This document shows positions 24,563 through 33,716 of a stretch of DNA of 64,000 nt, one piece after another. Location of the stretch: positions 1,302,001 to 1,366,000 of the forward strand of contig NZ_JAELVS010000001.1 in assembly GCF_016427555.1 (NCBI RefSeq), written 5' to 3'. A program made the translations under genes and the position numbers. The notes under the pieces are model-generated. The model searched no databases. It was given only the letters and a program-made list of their open reading frames with translations, and was not told the DNA's origin. This stretch comes from Marinobacter litoralis (GTDB lineage Bacteria; Pseudomonadota; Gammaproteobacteria; Pseudomonadales; Oleiphilaceae). Each line of letters opens with the position of its first letter. The first letter of the stretch is position 1.

Positions 24563-26244
24563 CGGTGACTCCTGGGGGTTAGTTGCAGATTTCCTTTGAA
24601 ATCAGATCTTAGCGCATCAACCAATCGGCGGTCCCGCCCGTACACATCTTTTCGTGTCTGCAGATTACCGGATTTATCGACCCACGCTGTCCAGTACTGA
24701 AGATGAACCGGCACCGACCGATCCAGAACCGCCTTCACGGGTTCTGTTTTTTCTCTGGCCTGTTGGATCGTGGTTTTGGTCCAGGAGCTGTTTCGCGTGA
24801 GTAATCGTTCCGCCAGTTCAAAGGGGCGCTCAACCCGGATGCAGCCGGAACTGATGGTGCGCTGTTCGCGGTTGAAGTGGTATTGGCCCGGCGTATCGTG
24901 CAGGTAGATCGCATGTTTGTTCGGGAACATGAACTTAACCTGCCCGAGTGAATTGTTGGGCCCGGGCTGCTGAATAAGTTGATACGGAAAGTTGTCGGCC
25001 GTCAGGGCATTCCAGTCAATCTCGTCCGGGGCCACTTCAACGCGGCTGGCTCCCCAGCCTTTATAAACCTTGAAGTTCATCCGGGACAGATAGCCGGGAT
25101 CGGTTTGTAGTTTGGGCAGCTGATCTTTGATCATCAGCGTTCGGGGAACCGTCCAGGTCGGGTTGAATACGAGATAACGAATGCGATCACTGAATACCGG
25201 CGTTTGCCGGAAAGGGTCGCCAACGATCACTCGCTGATGCATGACCTCTTCGCCGTTTTCCACCAAAACCATATCGTAGCCTGCGATATTGACCAGAACA
25301 TAGGTGTCGCCCAATGAATCCGGTAGCCAGCGCCATCGCTCAAGATTGGCATCGATCTGGCGGATGCGTTCGATGGGCATGGTGTTCAGTACCTCCAGCG
25401 TTTTTCGGCCGATAAGACCATCGGGCTCCAAGCCGTGGCGAGCCTGAAACGCGGGAATGGCGTCAATCAGATTGCCTGAATACAGTTGGCTTTCCGGGGG
25501 TTCGCCAGTGCTGTCATGCGTGTCGCCGTCTGCCGCCGGAAGATCGCCCAGCAACCTGAGTTGTTGCCGGATTGTCGGTATGCGAGCGTCGCTGTCGCCC
25601 GGATGTATGGTCGGCCCTGAGTCAAGCAGGGGCCAGGGGCGGCCAAGCAGGCCGGAGAGCTGGCGCCTGTAGTCGCGCAGTTTCTGGTAGGCCGGTGCGG
25701 GTGGCTTGAAGGATTGCAGTGTTCGATAAACGGTTTCGTCCTGCAAGGCTTGTTCAAGGGCCGATTGCAGGGGCGCTTGCCGCTGTTGCACTGTCCATTG
25801 CGCCTGAAGGGTTTGTGAATTGACCTTGCCGTCACGAAGATGGGAGGCAAGCAAAAGGAAGGCGTCTGTAAAAATCAGGTCCAGTTCTGTGGATGGCAGC
25901 CGGGTGGGTGCATCCTGAGTGCTTTGGGTAATGTCGTGTAAGGCGTCTTGGTGGTAATCCGCCGGGTTAAGCCCGTCGTCGGCCAGCTCATCAATAGCCT
26001 GAATCAGTTCGCGCCGGGCAATCGGCGACTCCCAGGCTGGTTGGTAGTGCCGGTTTTGGTAAAACTCGGCCAAAGAACTCTCTGTATGTAGCTGTATGTC
26101 ATTTACTGTAACGGGGTAACCGGATTGCAGCGCTTCCAGATGATTGATAATACGATCGTCGCTCTGGGCATTTTGCACAAATGCCAGTAGCATTATGAAC
26201 AGTAGGCAGCTCCCTATGTTTGTCTTCGATTCTGCATCCTGCAC
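24559..26244 (-). CDS. L,D-transpeptidase of the YcbB/LdtD type
   Basis: A 561-residue (from GTG 26244) periplasmic L,D-transpeptidase. A hydrophobic N-terminal segment follows the start. A peptidoglycan-binding domain is seen near IPAFQARHGLEPDGLIGRKTLEVLN. The YkuD catalytic domain contains IYLHDTPG and the active-site SSGCIRVERP with the nucleophile at about Cys468. The size and order match YcbB/LdtD, which make 3-3 crosslinks in murein. GTG 26244 is preferred to an upstream TTG because GAGGAGG lies 6-7 nt ahead of it. The lipoprotein gene overlaps its 3' end. Confidence 0.9.
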   Translation of the reverse strand: MQDAESKTNIGSCLLFIMLLAFVQNAQSDDRIINHLEALQSGYPVTVNDIQLHTESSLAEFYQNRHYQPAWESPIARRELIQAIDELADDGLNPADYHQDALHDITQSTQDAPTRLPSTELDLIFTDAFLLLASHLRDGKVNSQTLQAQWTVQQRQAPLQSALEQALQDETVYRTLQSFKPPAPAYQKLRDYRRQLSGLLGRPWPLLDSGPTIHPGDSDARIPTIRQQLRLLGDLPAADGDTHDSTGEPPESQLYSGNLIDAIPAFQARHGLEPDGLIGRKTLEVLNTMPIERIRQIDANLERWRWLPDSLGDTYVLVNIAGYDMVLVENGEEVMHQRVIVGDPFRQTPVFSDRIRYLVFNPTWTVPRTLMIKDQLPKLQTDPGYLSRMNFKVYKGWGASRVEVAPDEIDWNALTADNFPYQLIQQPGPNNSLGQVKFMFPNKHAIYLHDTPGQYHFNREQRTISSGCIRVERPFELAERLLTRNSSWTKTTIQQAREKTEPVKAVLDRSVPVHLQYWTAWVDKSGNLQTRKDVYGRDRRLVDALRSDFKGNLQLTPRSHR

Positions 26245-26307
26245 ATCGTCCTCCTCGTGAATGTCTTGCAAACTGAGCCGTCAGGCTTGCTGGAGTTTTA
26301 GTTCAAT

Positions 26308-27087
26308 ATGTCTGACTTGTCAGTTGTACAGTATGTTTTGATTGCGCTGATTTTCGTGTGGAGCGGTTTCGTGCGCTCAGGATTAGGGTTTGGCGGCGCT
26401 GTGCTGTCGCTGCCGTTCCTGTTGTTGGTGTTGGACGAGCCGCTGGTGTTCCTGCCGATCATTTCCATCCACTTGTTGGTGTTTTCATCACTAACCATCT
26501 GGATGAACAACCGACAAGGGCAGACCGATCGTCAGGGCTCTCCGAAATCCGGAACGGTAGATTGGCACTACCTGGGACGAATGTTCTCGATTCTGATCGT
26601 GCCGAAACTCATTGGTGTTTTCGGCCTGATCACCCTGCCGGGACACATCCTCAGTGCGATCATCTTCATCATTGTAGGCCTGTATTCGGTTTCGTACATC
26701 GTTAACAAGCCCTTCCGTAGTGGCAGTAAAACAGTCGATGCGTTGTTTCTGATGCTGGGGGGGTACATCAGTGGCACCTCATTGATCGGTGCCCCTCTGA
26801 TCATCGCCGTCGCGGCTCAGCATTTGCCTAAAGAGAAGCTGCGGGACACCTTGTTTGCCCTTTGGTTTATTCTGGTGATGATCAAATTGGGAGCGTTCGT
26901 TTGGGCCGGTGTTGATCTGCAGCTTGAACACCACATCTGGTTGTTGCCTGCGGCGGCGGTTGGACATGTCATCGGTTTGTATGTGCACGATCGAATGCTG
27001 CACGCGGAAACGTCACTGTTCTACCGGGTGCTGGGCACAATCCTGCTAATTGTAAGCAGTATTGGACTGGTTACCGTGTGGCTGTAA
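26308..27087 (+). CDS. TSUP (TauE/SafE) family permease
   Basis: A 259-residue inner-membrane protein with about eight hydrophobic helices. TSUP features are the N-terminal SGFVRSGLGFGGAVLSLPFLLL repeat motif and its C-terminal counterpart GGYISGTSLIGAPLIIAVAA. The family exports or imports sulfite, sulfoacetate or other organosulfur anions and related acids; specificity is unknown. It is divergent from the L,D-transpeptidase, with a 63-bp intergenic region, and convergent with a tiny minus-strand ORF. Confidence 0.88.
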   Translation: MSDLSVVQYVLIALIFVWSGFVRSGLGFGGAVLSLPFLLLVLDEPLVFLPIISIHLLVFSSLTIWMNNRQGQTDRQGSPKSGTVDWHYLGRMFSILIVPKLIGVFGLITLPGHILSAIIFIIVGLYSVSYIVNKPFRSGSKTVDALFLMLGGYISGTSLIGAPLIIAVAAQHLPKEKLRDTLFALWFILVMIKLGAFVWAGVDLQLEHHIWLLPAAAVGHVIGLYVHDRMLHAETSLFYRVLGTILLIVSSIGLVTVWL

Positions 27088-27108
27088 TCAAGCTAAAGGC
27101 CTACCGGT

Positions 27109-27216
27109 TCAGGAACCGAGCATGCCTGCGTAGGCGGTGTAAAAGAATGCACAGGAACCAAGCAGAATCAGGCTCCAAGCGGGAACAATCATTACAGAAC
27201 GTGCCGGTCTGATCAT
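27109..27216 (-). CDS. 35-residue predicted small membrane protein
   Basis: A complete minus-strand ORF of 35 codons plus TGA. An AAGGAGG ribosome site ends 5 nt before the ATG, as good as any in the window. The product begins MIRPARSVMIVP and has a continuous hydrophobic stretch (WSLILLGSCAFFYTAYAGML) of about 20 residues, which fits a single-pass membrane helix with a positively charged N-terminus inside. It is convergent with the TSUP permease gene and divergent from the acyl-CoA ligase gene. I recognise no family. Ideal ribosome site plus membrane-protein composition make it more than a chance ORF. Confidence 0.65.
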   Translation of the reverse strand: MIRPARSVMIVPAWSLILLGSCAFFYTAYAGMLGS

Positions 27217-27377
27217 CGCAACCTCCTTCGGTATGGCTAATCATTACGCGGTCATTGTCAATTTAGACCATTCTTGAGCATTGTCACGCCCGGTTGTTCA
27301 AATAGTCGTCTAGTATGAAGTGTGTTTAAGGCGAGTACTTCCTGAAGTAGTCACAAAAACAACAACAAGGACTTCAT

Positions 27378-29060
27378 ATGACTGTAGACCCTCAGAAACT
27401 GACGTCTGCCCATTGCCTGTTTTATTGGGCCGAGAAAACACCGGATAACGTATACCTGACCCAGCCCTTCCCGGATGGTCGCGTGGAGGACATCACCTGG
27501 GCTCAGGCGGCGGACCAGGTATGCCGCATGGTGGCGTACCTGACCAGCTTGAACCTGCCCGAGCGAAGCAAAATTGCAATATTGGGCAAAAACAGCGCCC
27601 ATTGGATTTTAGCGGACCTGGCTATCTGGTCAGCGGGCTACGTGAGTGTACCTTTATACCCAACGCTGAATGGTGACACGGCGGCCTATGTACTGGAGCA
27701 TAGCGACGCGCAAATGCTGTTCCTCGGTAAGCTGGATGGTACCGCGGACGGTTGGCACGATATCAAACATCACATTCCGCAGGATTTGCCCGTTGTTTCT
27801 TTGCCACTTTCCCCCCGCGATGACACACCTATGTGGATGGATCTGGTGGCAAAGCACGCCCCGGCCAAACCCCGGCTGCCGGCCCCGGATGATTTGGCGA
27901 CGATCGTATATACATCGGGTAGCACCGGTCGCCCCAAGGGCGTGATGCACAGCTTTCGAACCATGATTTCCGTGGCGGACGGATTGCAGCAGTTGTTTCA
28001 GGTGTCGCCCGCCGACCGGATGTTGTCCTATCTGCCTTTGGCCCACGTAGCCGAAAGGGCGGCTGTCGAAACCCAATCGCTGTATTACGGTTTCCACCTT
28101 TATTTCGCGAATTCGCTGGAGACGTTTCAGGAAGATCTGCAGCGGGCTAGACCCACCCTGTTTTTCTCGGTGCCGCGCTTGTGGATGAAGTTTTATCTGG
28201 GTGTAACCGCCAAACTTCCGCCCAAGAAGCAGAAAGTTCTGTTCAATATTCCTGTTCTGGGTGGGTTGGTGAAGAAGAAGGTGCTCCGTCAATTGGGGCT
28301 GGATCACTGCCGGGTAGCTCTGACCGGTGCCGCACCTTTGTCCGCAGATATCATTAACTGGTATCGGAATCTGGGGCTTGAGTTGCTCGAAGTCTATGGC
28401 ATGTCGGAGAACTTTGGGTACTCCCATGCCAGTCGCCCGGGCCAGGCGAAAGTTGGCTATGTCGGTGTAGCGAATCCCGGGGTAGAACAAAGGATTGGCG
28501 AGGGCGGCGAGATCGAGGTTAAAAGCCCCGGACAGATGCTCGGTTATTACAAGAACGAAGAGAAGACCAAAGAGGACGTAACCCACGATGGTTTCCTGAA
28601 AACCGGCGACATGGGTGAGATCGACGAGGATGGTTATCTCCGTATTACCGGGCGCGTGAAAGATTTGTTCAAAACCTCGAAAGGCAAATACGTGGTGCCG
28701 GTGCCGATCGAAAATCGTTTTAATCATCCCATGGCCGAGGTTGTCTGCGTGGCTGGCGCCAACCAACCCCAACCGTGCCTGATGTTACTGTTGTCGGAGG
28801 AGGCCCGTGCAGCGCTTGACACAGGCATTGATCGAACGGCTTTGGAGCAGGAGCTGGCGCAAGAGCTGGATGCGGTAAACGCGGAGTGTGAATCCCACGA
28901 AAAGGTGGCGTTCCTGGTGGTGGTCAAGGAGCCATGGAGCATGGAGAACGGCATGTTAACGCCCACCATGAAGATCAAACGCAATGTGATCGAAGAGTTC
29001 TATCACCAGAAGATGGACAATTGGTTTGCGCAAAACCGAAGGGTGGTTTGGGAGTTCTGA
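27378..29060 (+). CDS. AMP-binding long-chain fatty-acid-CoA-ligase-like protein
   Basis: A 560-residue ANL-superfamily enzyme. The P-loop IVYTSGSTGRPKGVM lies at about 176-190, VYGMSENFGYSH in the middle, and DGFLKTGDMGEIDEDGYLRITGRVKDLFKTSKGKYV near the C-terminal hinge. The branch resembles AMP-binding proteins that activate long-chain fatty acids (FadD15/bubblegum type) to acyl-CoA using ATP. The usual A10 lysine lies in the tail MLTPTMKIKRN. AAGGA precedes the ATG. It is monocistronic, ending in a very strong terminator. Confidence 0.9.
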   Translation: MTVDPQKLTSAHCLFYWAEKTPDNVYLTQPFPDGRVEDITWAQAADQVCRMVAYLTSLNLPERSKIAILGKNSAHWILADLAIWSAGYVSVPLYPTLNGDTAAYVLEHSDAQMLFLGKLDGTADGWHDIKHHIPQDLPVVSLPLSPRDDTPMWMDLVAKHAPAKPRLPAPDDLATIVYTSGSTGRPKGVMHSFRTMISVADGLQQLFQVSPADRMLSYLPLAHVAERAAVETQSLYYGFHLYFANSLETFQEDLQRARPTLFFSVPRLWMKFYLGVTAKLPPKKQKVLFNIPVLGGLVKKKVLRQLGLDHCRVALTGAAPLSADIINWYRNLGLELLEVYGMSENFGYSHASRPGQAKVGYVGVANPGVEQRIGEGGEIEVKSPGQMLGYYKNEEKTKEDVTHDGFLKTGDMGEIDEDGYLRITGRVKDLFKTSKGKYVVPVPIENRFNHPMAEVVCVAGANQPQPCLMLLLSEEARAALDTGIDRTALEQELAQELDAVNAECESHEKVAFLVVVKEPWSMENGMLTPTMKIKRNVIEEFYHQKMDNWFAQNRRVVWEF

Positions 29061-29072
29061 CTTAGCGGTCAG

Positions 29073-29114
29073 CCACAAAAAAACCGGCATGTAAGCATGC
29101 CGGTTTTTTTGTGG
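29073..29114. terminator. Strong bidirectional terminator
   Basis: A 19-bp perfect stem with a TAAG loop (arms 29073-29091 and 29096-29114), rich in GC near the loop (CCGGCATG) and flanked by seven A and seven T. The A/T tracts serve both strands, terminating the acyl-CoA ligase and, on the minus strand, the small 64-residue ORF. Confidence 0.95.
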
Positions 29115-29129
29115 CGTAAAAGCGGGTGT

Positions 29130-29324
29130 TTATACTCCGCCTTGAGCCTGTGGCAAATCCTGCACCGCTGCTACGGCTTCGCGATTCGCTTTGCGCAGCT
29201 TACGACTCAAAAATGCCAGTCCCTGTTTGACTGCCGCACGGGTATACTCGCTGCGCATCTCCACGCCGTTGTGGAGGATGCCGGATGGCTGTGGGCGAAC
29301 GCTCACGTTACGCTGATGAATCAT
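29130..29324 (-). CDS. 64-residue basic small protein, unrecognised
   Basis: A minus-strand ORF of 64 codons preceded by AAAAAGGAGG, 7 nt before the ATG, an ideal ribosome site. The product is basic and hydrophilic (VKQGLAFLSRKLRKANREAVAAVQD) with no membrane segment or known motif. Its own terminator (29073-29114) follows. It is divergent from the LysR gene, with 112 bp between them, in which the LysR protein may act on both. Unknown family; the ribosome site, terminator and divergent placement support a real gene. Confidence 0.65.
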   Translation of the reverse strand: MIHQRNVSVRPQPSGILHNGVEMRSEYTRAAVKQGLAFLSRKLRKANREAVAAVQDLPQAQGGV

Positions 29325-29436
29325 GGTGCCTTCCTCCTTTTTAGGGTGGCTTGGTTTGTTAGATTTTAAACTATTCTAGAGGTTCTTATTTGCAGTTTGA
29401 ATACGTTAAACTTCGTACTCATGTTGCAAATGTGCA

Positions 29437-30342
29437 GTGACTATGGACTGGGATTATCTTCGATATATACGGGCTCTGGCAATAGCTGGAACCTTCGCAA
29501 AAGCCGGTGAAATACTCGGTGTGCACCAAACCACTGTTTTAAGACGACTTGATCAGATGGAAGAGTCGTTAGGTGTGCAGTTTTTTGACCGCAACCGTGA
29601 CGGATTGCAGCTTACCGCCACCGGTGAAATGGCCTATCGGGAAGCCGAAAAGCTCGCGGTAGACATGGAAAACCTGGAGCGCAAGCTGGTTGGGCAGGAT
29701 GGTGCACCGGTTGGCAAAGTCAGAATCGCGGCAGAAGATGCGGTGATGTATGAATTGCTGAGTCCGGTATTGGCGGCGCTCGTGCGCGAGTACCCGGAAA
29801 TTGAGCTGGAGGTTCTGACCGACAACGATGTGGCCAACCTGAGCCACCGGGAAGCCGATTTAACCTTGCGGCCCGAGAACAAGCCTCAGGCCACTTTGGA
29901 AGGCGAGCGAATTGCTGCCATTGATTCTGCGGTCTACGGCTCGACAAACTACTGCCGTCGAAATCGGAAAATGGACATCGAAAATCACCCGGAGGCCTGC
30001 ACCTGGTTGATTCCGGACGAGTCCTTCAGCCATTTGGCGACCGGCAAGTGGTACCGAAAGCACCTGAAGAACGTCCCCACGGTGATCCGCTGCAACAGTC
30101 TGCAGTCCATGCATGCTCTGGCGCGGGCCGGAGCTGGCTTGGCGGTTTTACCGTGTTATTTGGGAGAAGCGGCGAAAGAGCTTCGGCGGCTGTCGGACCC
30201 GCTGGACGGAGAAAGCATCGATCTCTGGTTGCACGTCAACCACGACACCCAGCAAATGGCTCGGGTACGGATCGCCATGGAGTTTCTGGTGGAGCGGCTC
30301 AAGGCTTTGGGGCCGGCCATTGAATTCAGCAACACGCTTTAA
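29437..30342 (+). CDS. LysR-family transcriptional regulator
   Basis: A 301-residue LysR regulator. The N-terminal winged HTH covers about residues 5-65 (RYIRALAIAGTFAKAGEILGVHQTTVLRRLDQMEESLGVQFF), with a type-2 periplasmic-binding-like C-domain (MHALARAGAGLAVLPCYLG). GTG 29437 is the first start and an ATG follows two codons later. The target is unknown; LysR proteins often regulate the divergently transcribed neighbour, which here is a 64-residue ORF. Confidence 0.9.
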   Translation: MTMDWDYLRYIRALAIAGTFAKAGEILGVHQTTVLRRLDQMEESLGVQFFDRNRDGLQLTATGEMAYREAEKLAVDMENLERKLVGQDGAPVGKVRIAAEDAVMYELLSPVLAALVREYPEIELEVLTDNDVANLSHREADLTLRPENKPQATLEGERIAAIDSAVYGSTNYCRRNRKMDIENHPEACTWLIPDESFSHLATGKWYRKHLKNVPTVIRCNSLQSMHALARAGAGLAVLPCYLGEAAKELRRLSDPLDGESIDLWLHVNHDTQQMARVRIAMEFLVERLKALGPAIEFSNTL

Positions 30343-30505
30343 GCGCCGCCGGTATTAACGTGTTTGTGCCGGATATCCCAAGGATTTTTCCTCCGGTGCG
30401 ACATCATTCCTACCAAACCGTCATCTTCAGCGGCATTGGAAGCTTGCTGAAGGGCGGGCCTGCATGTCATAAACATCGCTATTCCCGTAACCGGATAAGA
30501 GTGAC

Positions 30506-31336
30506 ATGACATTGAAGACCCTGATGAAACCTCTTGTAGTGGCCGGATTGCTGGTGAGCAGTCTGGCACAGGCCGCACCGAGCGCACAGCAGGTGCTGGA
30601 AGCTTCGCCCGTGGATGACATCGTTGTGCAGTATCCGGCAATGATGGGGCAGGGCATACGGGACGGCCTTAAACAGAAAGCACAGCTGCCGCCGATGGTG
30701 GCTGATACCATCGCGTATGTGGTGCAGAACAGCTTCCGCCCCGAAGAGATCAAACGCAAAATCGCCGCCAACCTTGAAACATCATTAAGTGATGAGCAGC
30801 TGGCCAAAGTGCACGACTGGTACCAGAGGCCGGTGGCGAGAAAAATTGCCCGGGCTGAAGTTGCAGCCTCTGCTCCGGCTATCTGGCCGCAAATTCGCAA
30901 GAAAGCGCCAGAGTTGAATAAAGCCAATCAGGGTACGGATCGCGAGGAACGCTTCGAGCGTTTTGACCGCGCTGCCCGTGCCAGCGAAAGTGCCGTCGAT
31001 ACCGCTATTGCGCTGCAGCTAGGTTTGTCATCAGCGCTGGCCGCAGTGCGGGGTGAGCCTGCGAACCCGGAAGCAACGCGCCAACAACTCGAAGCGCAGC
31101 GCCCGGCGTTGCAAGGTGTGGTGCGCAAACAGGTTTACGACAGCTATTTGTACACCTACCAGAAAATCAGTCCGAAGGAGATGGAGATGTATCTGGAGTT
31201 TCTGGAAAGTGATGCCGGCCGGCAGTTCACCAAGGTAGTGGTCGAGAGCATCCAGCAGGCCGTGACAGAGCCGATCGAGAATATCGGCAACCAGCTGGCT
31301 CGGTTCAGAAATTTAGGGAATGAAAGCGCTCAGTGA
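30506..31336 (+). CDS. DUF2059 exported protein
   Basis: A 276-residue protein with a signal peptide (MTLKTLMKPLVVAGLLVSSL, cleavage near AQA/AP at residue 23). The remainder is helical, and its C-terminal region (KQVYDSYLYTYQKISPKEMEMYLEFLESDAGRQFTKVV) is the DUF2059 core. The family is periplasmic or outer-membrane associated with no known activity. It stands alone, ending in a 12-bp hairpin. Confidence 0.82.
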   Translation: MTLKTLMKPLVVAGLLVSSLAQAAPSAQQVLEASPVDDIVVQYPAMMGQGIRDGLKQKAQLPPMVADTIAYVVQNSFRPEEIKRKIAANLETSLSDEQLAKVHDWYQRPVARKIARAEVAASAPAIWPQIRKKAPELNKANQGTDREERFERFDRAARASESAVDTAIALQLGLSSALAAVRGEPANPEATRQQLEAQRPALQGVVRKQVYDSYLYTYQKISPKEMEMYLEFLESDAGRQFTKVVVESIQQAVTEPIENIGNQLARFRNLGNESAQ

Positions 31337-31341
31337 GAGCA

Positions 31342-31372
31342 GTCTGCCTGTGCGGCGAATGCACAGGCAGAC
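31342..31372. terminator. Hairpin between convergent DUF2059 and PpiC genes
   Basis: A 12-bp perfect stem (GTCTGCCTGTGC / GCACAGGCAGAC, 7-nt loop) starts 5 bp after the DUF2059 stop and ends 9 bp before the PpiC stop. No T-run, but its position and strength support a shared terminator. Confidence 0.65.
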
Positions 31373-31381
31373 CAACAGCTA

Positions 31382-31660
31382 TTAGCTGCGGGAAGTCACT
31401 TCCAGCAGGTGGTAGCCGAACTGGGTCTGGATTGGCCCAATCACGGTGTTCAGGTCGCTGCTGAATACCGCTTTATCAAACTCGGGAACCATCTGGCCCG
31501 GGCCAAATGAACCCAGGTCGCCGCCATTGCGGCCGGATGGGCAAGAAGAGTGCTGCTTGGCAACTTCAGCAAAGTCCTGACCGCCTTCGATGGCTTTCTT
31601 CAGTTCTTCACATTTTGCTTCGCTGTCTACCAGAATGTGGCGTGCAGTTGCTTGTGCCAT
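31382..31660 (-). CDS. Parvulin-type peptidyl-prolyl isomerase (PpiC-like)
   Basis: A 92-residue single-domain cytoplasmic parvulin, the length of E. coli PpiC (93). Family motifs are ARHILV, FAEVAKQHSSCPSGRNGGDLGSFGPGQMVPEFDKAVF and FGYHLLEV. It catalyses cis-trans isomerisation of X-Pro bonds. ATG 31660 has AGGA about 9 nt upstream; an in-frame TTG at 31666 is unlikely. Confidence 0.93.
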   Translation of the reverse strand: MAQATARHILVDSEAKCEELKKAIEGGQDFAEVAKQHSSCPSGRNGGDLGSFGPGQMVPEFDKAVFSSDLNTVIGPIQTQFGYHLLEVTSRS

Positions 31661-31843
31661 GATCAATATCCTGTTGTTGGATGGATGAAATGTTCAGAAG
31701 GTGAATGCTGCCCGTACCGCCGGCCCGAGGCAAGTGCTTTTTATGCGTGTTTCTTCGGCCTCACAGTCGGGCCTGCAAACCTGTACAATGCGCCGTTTCT
31801 TTTGCCGCCACAGTGCTGGCCCTCACGTTTATAGGTTCTTTTC

Positions 31844-33430
31844 TTGATCTCCACGGCCAATATCACCATGCAATTCGGGGCTAAGCCCCTGTTTGAAAAC
31901 GTTTCTGCCAAATTTGGCAGTGGTAACCGTTACGGCCTCATCGGCGCCAACGGCTGCGGCAAATCCACCCTGATGAAAATACTGGGTGGCGACCTCGAGC
32001 CATCTGCGGGCCAGGTTATGCTGGAGCCGAACGTCCGTATGGGTAAGCTGCGCCAGGATCAGTTCGCCTATGAAGACTGCACGGTGATCGACACCGTGAT
32101 CATGGGGCATGAAGAGCTGTGGCACGTTAAACAAGAGCGTGACCGCATTTATTCATTGGCGGAAATGAGCGAAGAAGACGGCATGGCCGTGGCGGATTTG
32201 GAAGTAGAATTCGCCGAAATGGACGGCTACACCGCTGAATCTCGCGCTGGCGAACTGCTTCTGGGCCTCGACATTCCTCTGGACCAGCACTTTGGCCCCA
32301 TGAGTGCTTTGGCACCGGGCTGGAAGTTGCGGGTTTTGTTGGCTCAGGCTTTGTTTTCCGACCCGGATGTTCTGCTGCTGGACGAACCAACCAACCACCT
32401 GGACATCAACACCATTCGTTGGCTGGAAAACATTTTGGTAGCCCGTAGCAGCACCATGATCATCATTTCTCACGACCGTCACTTCCTGAACAGCGTGTGC
32501 ACGCACATGGCGGATCTGGATTACGGCGAGCTGCGGCTGTTCCCGGGCAACTACGACGAATATATGACCGCTGCCACCCAGGCCCGCGAGCGCATGATGG
32601 CAGACAACGCCAAGAAGAAGGCTCAGATTGCTGAATTGCAGCAGTTCGTAAGCCGTTTCTCGGCCAACGCTTCGAAGGCCAAACAGGCGACGTCTCGGGC
32701 CAGACAGATCGACAAGATTCAATTGGAAGAAGTGAAACCTTCCAGCCGGGTGAGTCCGTTCATCCGCTTTGAGCAGGAAAAGAAACTGCACCGCCAAGCG
32801 GTCACGTTGCTAGGCCTGACCAAAGGCTTCGACGAAGGCCCGCTGTTTGAGAATCTGGATTTGCAGATTGAAGCCGGCGAGCGTGTGGCCATCATCGGCC
32901 CGAACGGTATTGGTAAAACCACGTTACTGCAGTGTTTGGCGGGCGCGTATGAGCCAGACGCCGGTGAGGTGAAGTGGACCGACAGTGCGAAGGTGAGTTA
33001 TTTCGCGCAGGACCACACCGCCGACTTTGCGCGGGATGACACTTTGACCGATTGGATGGCGCAATGGACCACCGGTGGCGAGCAGTTGGTTCGCGGTACG
33101 CTGGGGCGGATGTTGTTCTCAGGTGATGACATTGGTAAGTCGGTGAAGGTGTTGTCCGGTGGTGAGCAGGGCAGGATGCTGTTCGGTAAGCTGATTCTGC
33201 AGAAGCCAAACGTGATGTTGTTGGATGAGCCGACGAACCACTTGGATATGGAGTCCATCGAGGCGCTGAACCTGGCGCTGGAGAATTATCCGGGTACGTT
33301 GATTTTCGTGAGCCACGACCGGGAGTTTGTTTCTTCCTTGGCGACTCGCATTATCGAGTTGAAGCCGGATGGGATTACGGACTTTAGCGGTAGTTACGAT
33401 GATTACTTGCGGAGTCAGGGGTATCTCTGA
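31844..33430 (+). CDS. ybiT: ABC-F family ATPase YbiT
   Basis: A 528-residue ABC-F protein with two ATPase domains and the linker. The first Walker A is GANGCGKST (34-42), the first Walker B is [13 protein letters not shown], and the second Walker A is GPNGIGKTT. Both SHDRHFL/SHDREFV His loops are present. It is a close match to E. coli YbiT, including the linker [12 protein letters not shown] and the unusual first signature [12 protein letters not shown] proteins bind the ribosome and aid translation of difficult sequences. It starts at TTG with a weak AGG site. Confidence 0.93.
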   Translation: MISTANITMQFGAKPLFENVSAKFGSGNRYGLIGANGCGKSTLMKILGGDLEPSAGQVMLEPNVRMGKLRQDQFAYEDCTVIDTVIMGHEELWHVKQERDRIYSLAEMSEEDGMAVADLEVEFAEMDGYTAESRAGELLLGLDIPLDQHFGPMSALAPGWKLRVLLAQALFSDPDVLLLDEPTNHLDINTIRWLENILVARSSTMIIISHDRHFLNSVCTHMADLDYGELRLFPGNYDEYMTAATQARERMMADNAKKKAQIAELQQFVSRFSANASKAKQATSRARQIDKIQLEEVKPSSRVSPFIRFEQEKKLHRQAVTLLGLTKGFDEGPLFENLDLQIEAGERVAIIGPNGIGKTTLLQCLAGAYEPDAGEVKWTDSAKVSYFAQDHTADFARDDTLTDWMAQWTTGGEQLVRGTLGRMLFSGDDIGKSVKVLSGGEQGRMLFGKLILQKPNVMLLDEPTNHLDMESIEALNLALENYPGTLIFVSHDREFVSSLATRIIELKPDGITDFSGSYDDYLRSQGYL

Positions 33431-33432
33431 GG

Positions 33433-33668
33433 TTTAGCTTGGGAGCCAGTTATTCTCCGATGTCAGACTATGGTGCTGGCGGGCATGTGGGGTGAGCCTG
33501 CCAAAAACCGCTCCTTCGGCACCCCTCCGGGGTCCGGCCCGCAATCACAGATTGCGGTCGTTCATCTGTCGCATGAAGCTCCGCTTCATAAGCGCTCGGC
33601 TGAACCCATGTGGCGCTTCTGCTCCGCCATCCATGGCTGCGCACATTTTTGGAAGGGGCCACCCACAC
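33433..33668 (+). repeat. Left arm of a ~235-bp inverted repeat flanking DUF1415
   Basis: The core 33496-33655 is the reverse complement of 34312-34471 with three mismatches in 160 bp. Weaker inverted similarity extends outward (CTTGGGAGC at 33438-33446 pairs with 34519-34527) and inward (around ACCCAC), making arms of about 235 bp. The arm contains several hairpins, including CCGCAATC-ACA-GATTGCGG and ATGAAGC-TCC-GCTTCAT. It starts right after the ybiT stop. No transposase, IS-end or target duplication was recognised. It is probably a member of a dispersed repeat family. Confidence 0.85.
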
Positions 33669-33716
33669 GTCCGCTCATGCTTTTGAGTGGGATTCGACTA
33701 AGTAAGAGATAAAAGC

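Noticed and set aside
31844-33430. Non-canonical first ABC signature (LAPGWKLR) in YbiT as a possible defect
   Set aside because: E. coli YbiT has essentially the same altered sequence, so it is normal for the family.
33492-33686. ORFs within the inverted repeat arms, such as an MSLPKTAPSAPLRGPARNHR-type frame
   Set aside because: The same peptide appears from both arms because the DNA is repeated; no ribosome site is present and the arm is full of hairpins, so it is non-coding repeat.
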